Source: Lachnospiraceae bacterium
Lineage (GTDB): Bacteria > Bacillota_A > Clostridia > Lachnospirales > Lachnospiraceae
Direction of reading: 5' to 3'
Length of the DNA stretch: 7,219 bases
Assembly (NCBI GenBank): GCA_017652545.1
Contig: JAGCAV010000120.1
Span: forward strand, 1-7,219
The notes under the pieces are model-generated. The model searched no databases, was not told the origin of the DNA, and saw only the letters and a program-made list of their open reading frames with translations. The first letter of the stretch is position 1, and each line of letters starts with the position of its first letter. Positions 6,685 to 7,219 of the stretch are shown piece by piece. Made by a program: the position numbers and the translations under genes.

Positions 6685-7219
6685 TTACTGATCTGACTTA
6701 TGCTTCTTCGACAGATAGGTTTTTCTTTCTGTCCCCTCGCGCAGGCGTTTGATGTTGTCCTTATGCTTATAAAACGCCATGGCAGCCAGGAAGATCACGA
6801 CCAGGTACATCTCGATCAGCCTTGGGGTCGTCATATTGAACACCCCGAGGGCACTGAGGATGGGCACCTCGATCAGGATCCCGACATACACCAGAATGGA
6901 ACCGAGCGACACATAGTGTGTCAGGAAAAATGTTCCGAAAAAAGTGATCAGTCCGAGCACCGTCATGATCGGATTGATGGAGAAGACCATTCCCGCGGTG
7001 CAGGCAATGCCCTTTCCTCCCTTGAACCCAAGATAGAACGGGAAATTATGACCCATAATACATCCGGCTGAGGTGTAGAACACCAGAAGCGGCATGATAT
7101 CCGCGTACTTTTTCCCGAAGAGCAGCCGGACCAGCGCCACCGCAAGCATGCACTTCAGGCAGACGCCGACGAAGGTGATAAGCCCCGCTTTAGTTCACAG
7201 CGTCAGCATCATATTGGTC
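6685..7219 (-). CDS. plsY: Acyl-phosphate:glycerol-3-phosphate acyltransferase PlsY, N-terminus missing and interrupted by in-frame TGA
   Basis: PlsY is the integral-membrane enzyme that moves an acyl group from acyl-phosphate to sn-glycerol-3-phosphate, the first step of phospholipid synthesis in most Gram-positives. The visible part has the motif MGHNFPFYLGFKGGKGIA (phosphate-binding GFKGGKG), several membrane segments, and the C-terminal block AFYKHKDNIKRLREGTERK, so the family call is firm. Roughly 40 N-terminal residues lie off the right edge. Between the edge and 7150 the reading is TNMMLTL, then TGA (7197-7195), then TKAGLITFVGVCLKC. Family members read TNxxRxLG-xKAG...DxLKG here, so the TGA replaces a conserved Gly, and Leu, Val and Cys replace conserved Arg, Asp and Gly. 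As written, the gene cannot give a full enzyme; the longest ATG-initiated remnant runs 7149-6685 (154 residues). Contig-end base errors are the simplest explanation and a true pseudogene the alternative. PlsY is often essential when PlsB is absent, which favours error. Confidence 0.88.

Noticed and set aside
7195..7197. TGA at a conserved Gly codon as a sign of genetic code 25 (TGA = Gly, as in Gracilibacteria/SR1)
   Set aside because: TGA is the natural terminator of phoH, ybeY and the DUF896 gene in this window, at exact junctions with the next start, and the proteins are Firmicute-like. One TGA beside other conserved-site changes is better explained by error or mutation.

Overview
The window looks like a chromosomal housekeeping segment of a low-to-moderate GC Firmicute. 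Clostridia, and most likely a Lachnospiraceae-type organism, fit best. The reasons are the miaB-mutS pairing, a YnzC-type DUF896 protein, a phoH-ybeY pair, a YtgP/SpoVB-type MOP flippase, and a PlsY acyltransferase of the Gram-positive phospholipid pathway. Assignment below class level is inference from protein style, not a measured relationship. I found no mobile element, RNA gene, CRISPR array, phage gene or defence system.

All seven genes lie on the minus strand and are read from 7219 down to 1. The order is plsY (N-terminus off the right edge, and interrupted by an in-frame TGA), phoH, ybeY, a murJ/spoVB-like flippase, a DUF896 protein, miaB, and mutS (C-terminus off the left edge). Spacing is tight: plsY-phoH 72 nt, phoH-ybeY 1 nt, ybeY-flippase 58 nt, flippase-DUF896 42 nt, DUF896-miaB a 4-nt ATGA overlap, and miaB-mutS 19 nt. 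I see no convincing terminator (GC stem plus T-run) in any gap, so one long transcript or a few overlapping ones is plausible. No stretch over 300 nt lacks a gene. Three genes (ybeY, flippase, mutS) begin with GTG.

Functionally the segment mixes envelope synthesis (PlsY makes lysophosphatidate; the flippase probably moves lipid-linked wall precursors), RNA maturation (YbeY endoribonuclease with its usual partner PhoH; MiaB modifies tRNA) and DNA mismatch repair (MutS). It reads as a growth and fidelity cluster, not a dedicated new system.

The items most worth a second look are at the right end. The visible 5' part of plsY carries a TGA where the family has a conserved Gly, together with altered residues at three other highly conserved positions, all explicable by single changes to T on the coding strand. 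That points to contig-edge error or gene decay. The phoH leader also has an exact tandem 12-bp repeat and no recognisable Shine-Dalgarno sequence. The rest is ordinary.
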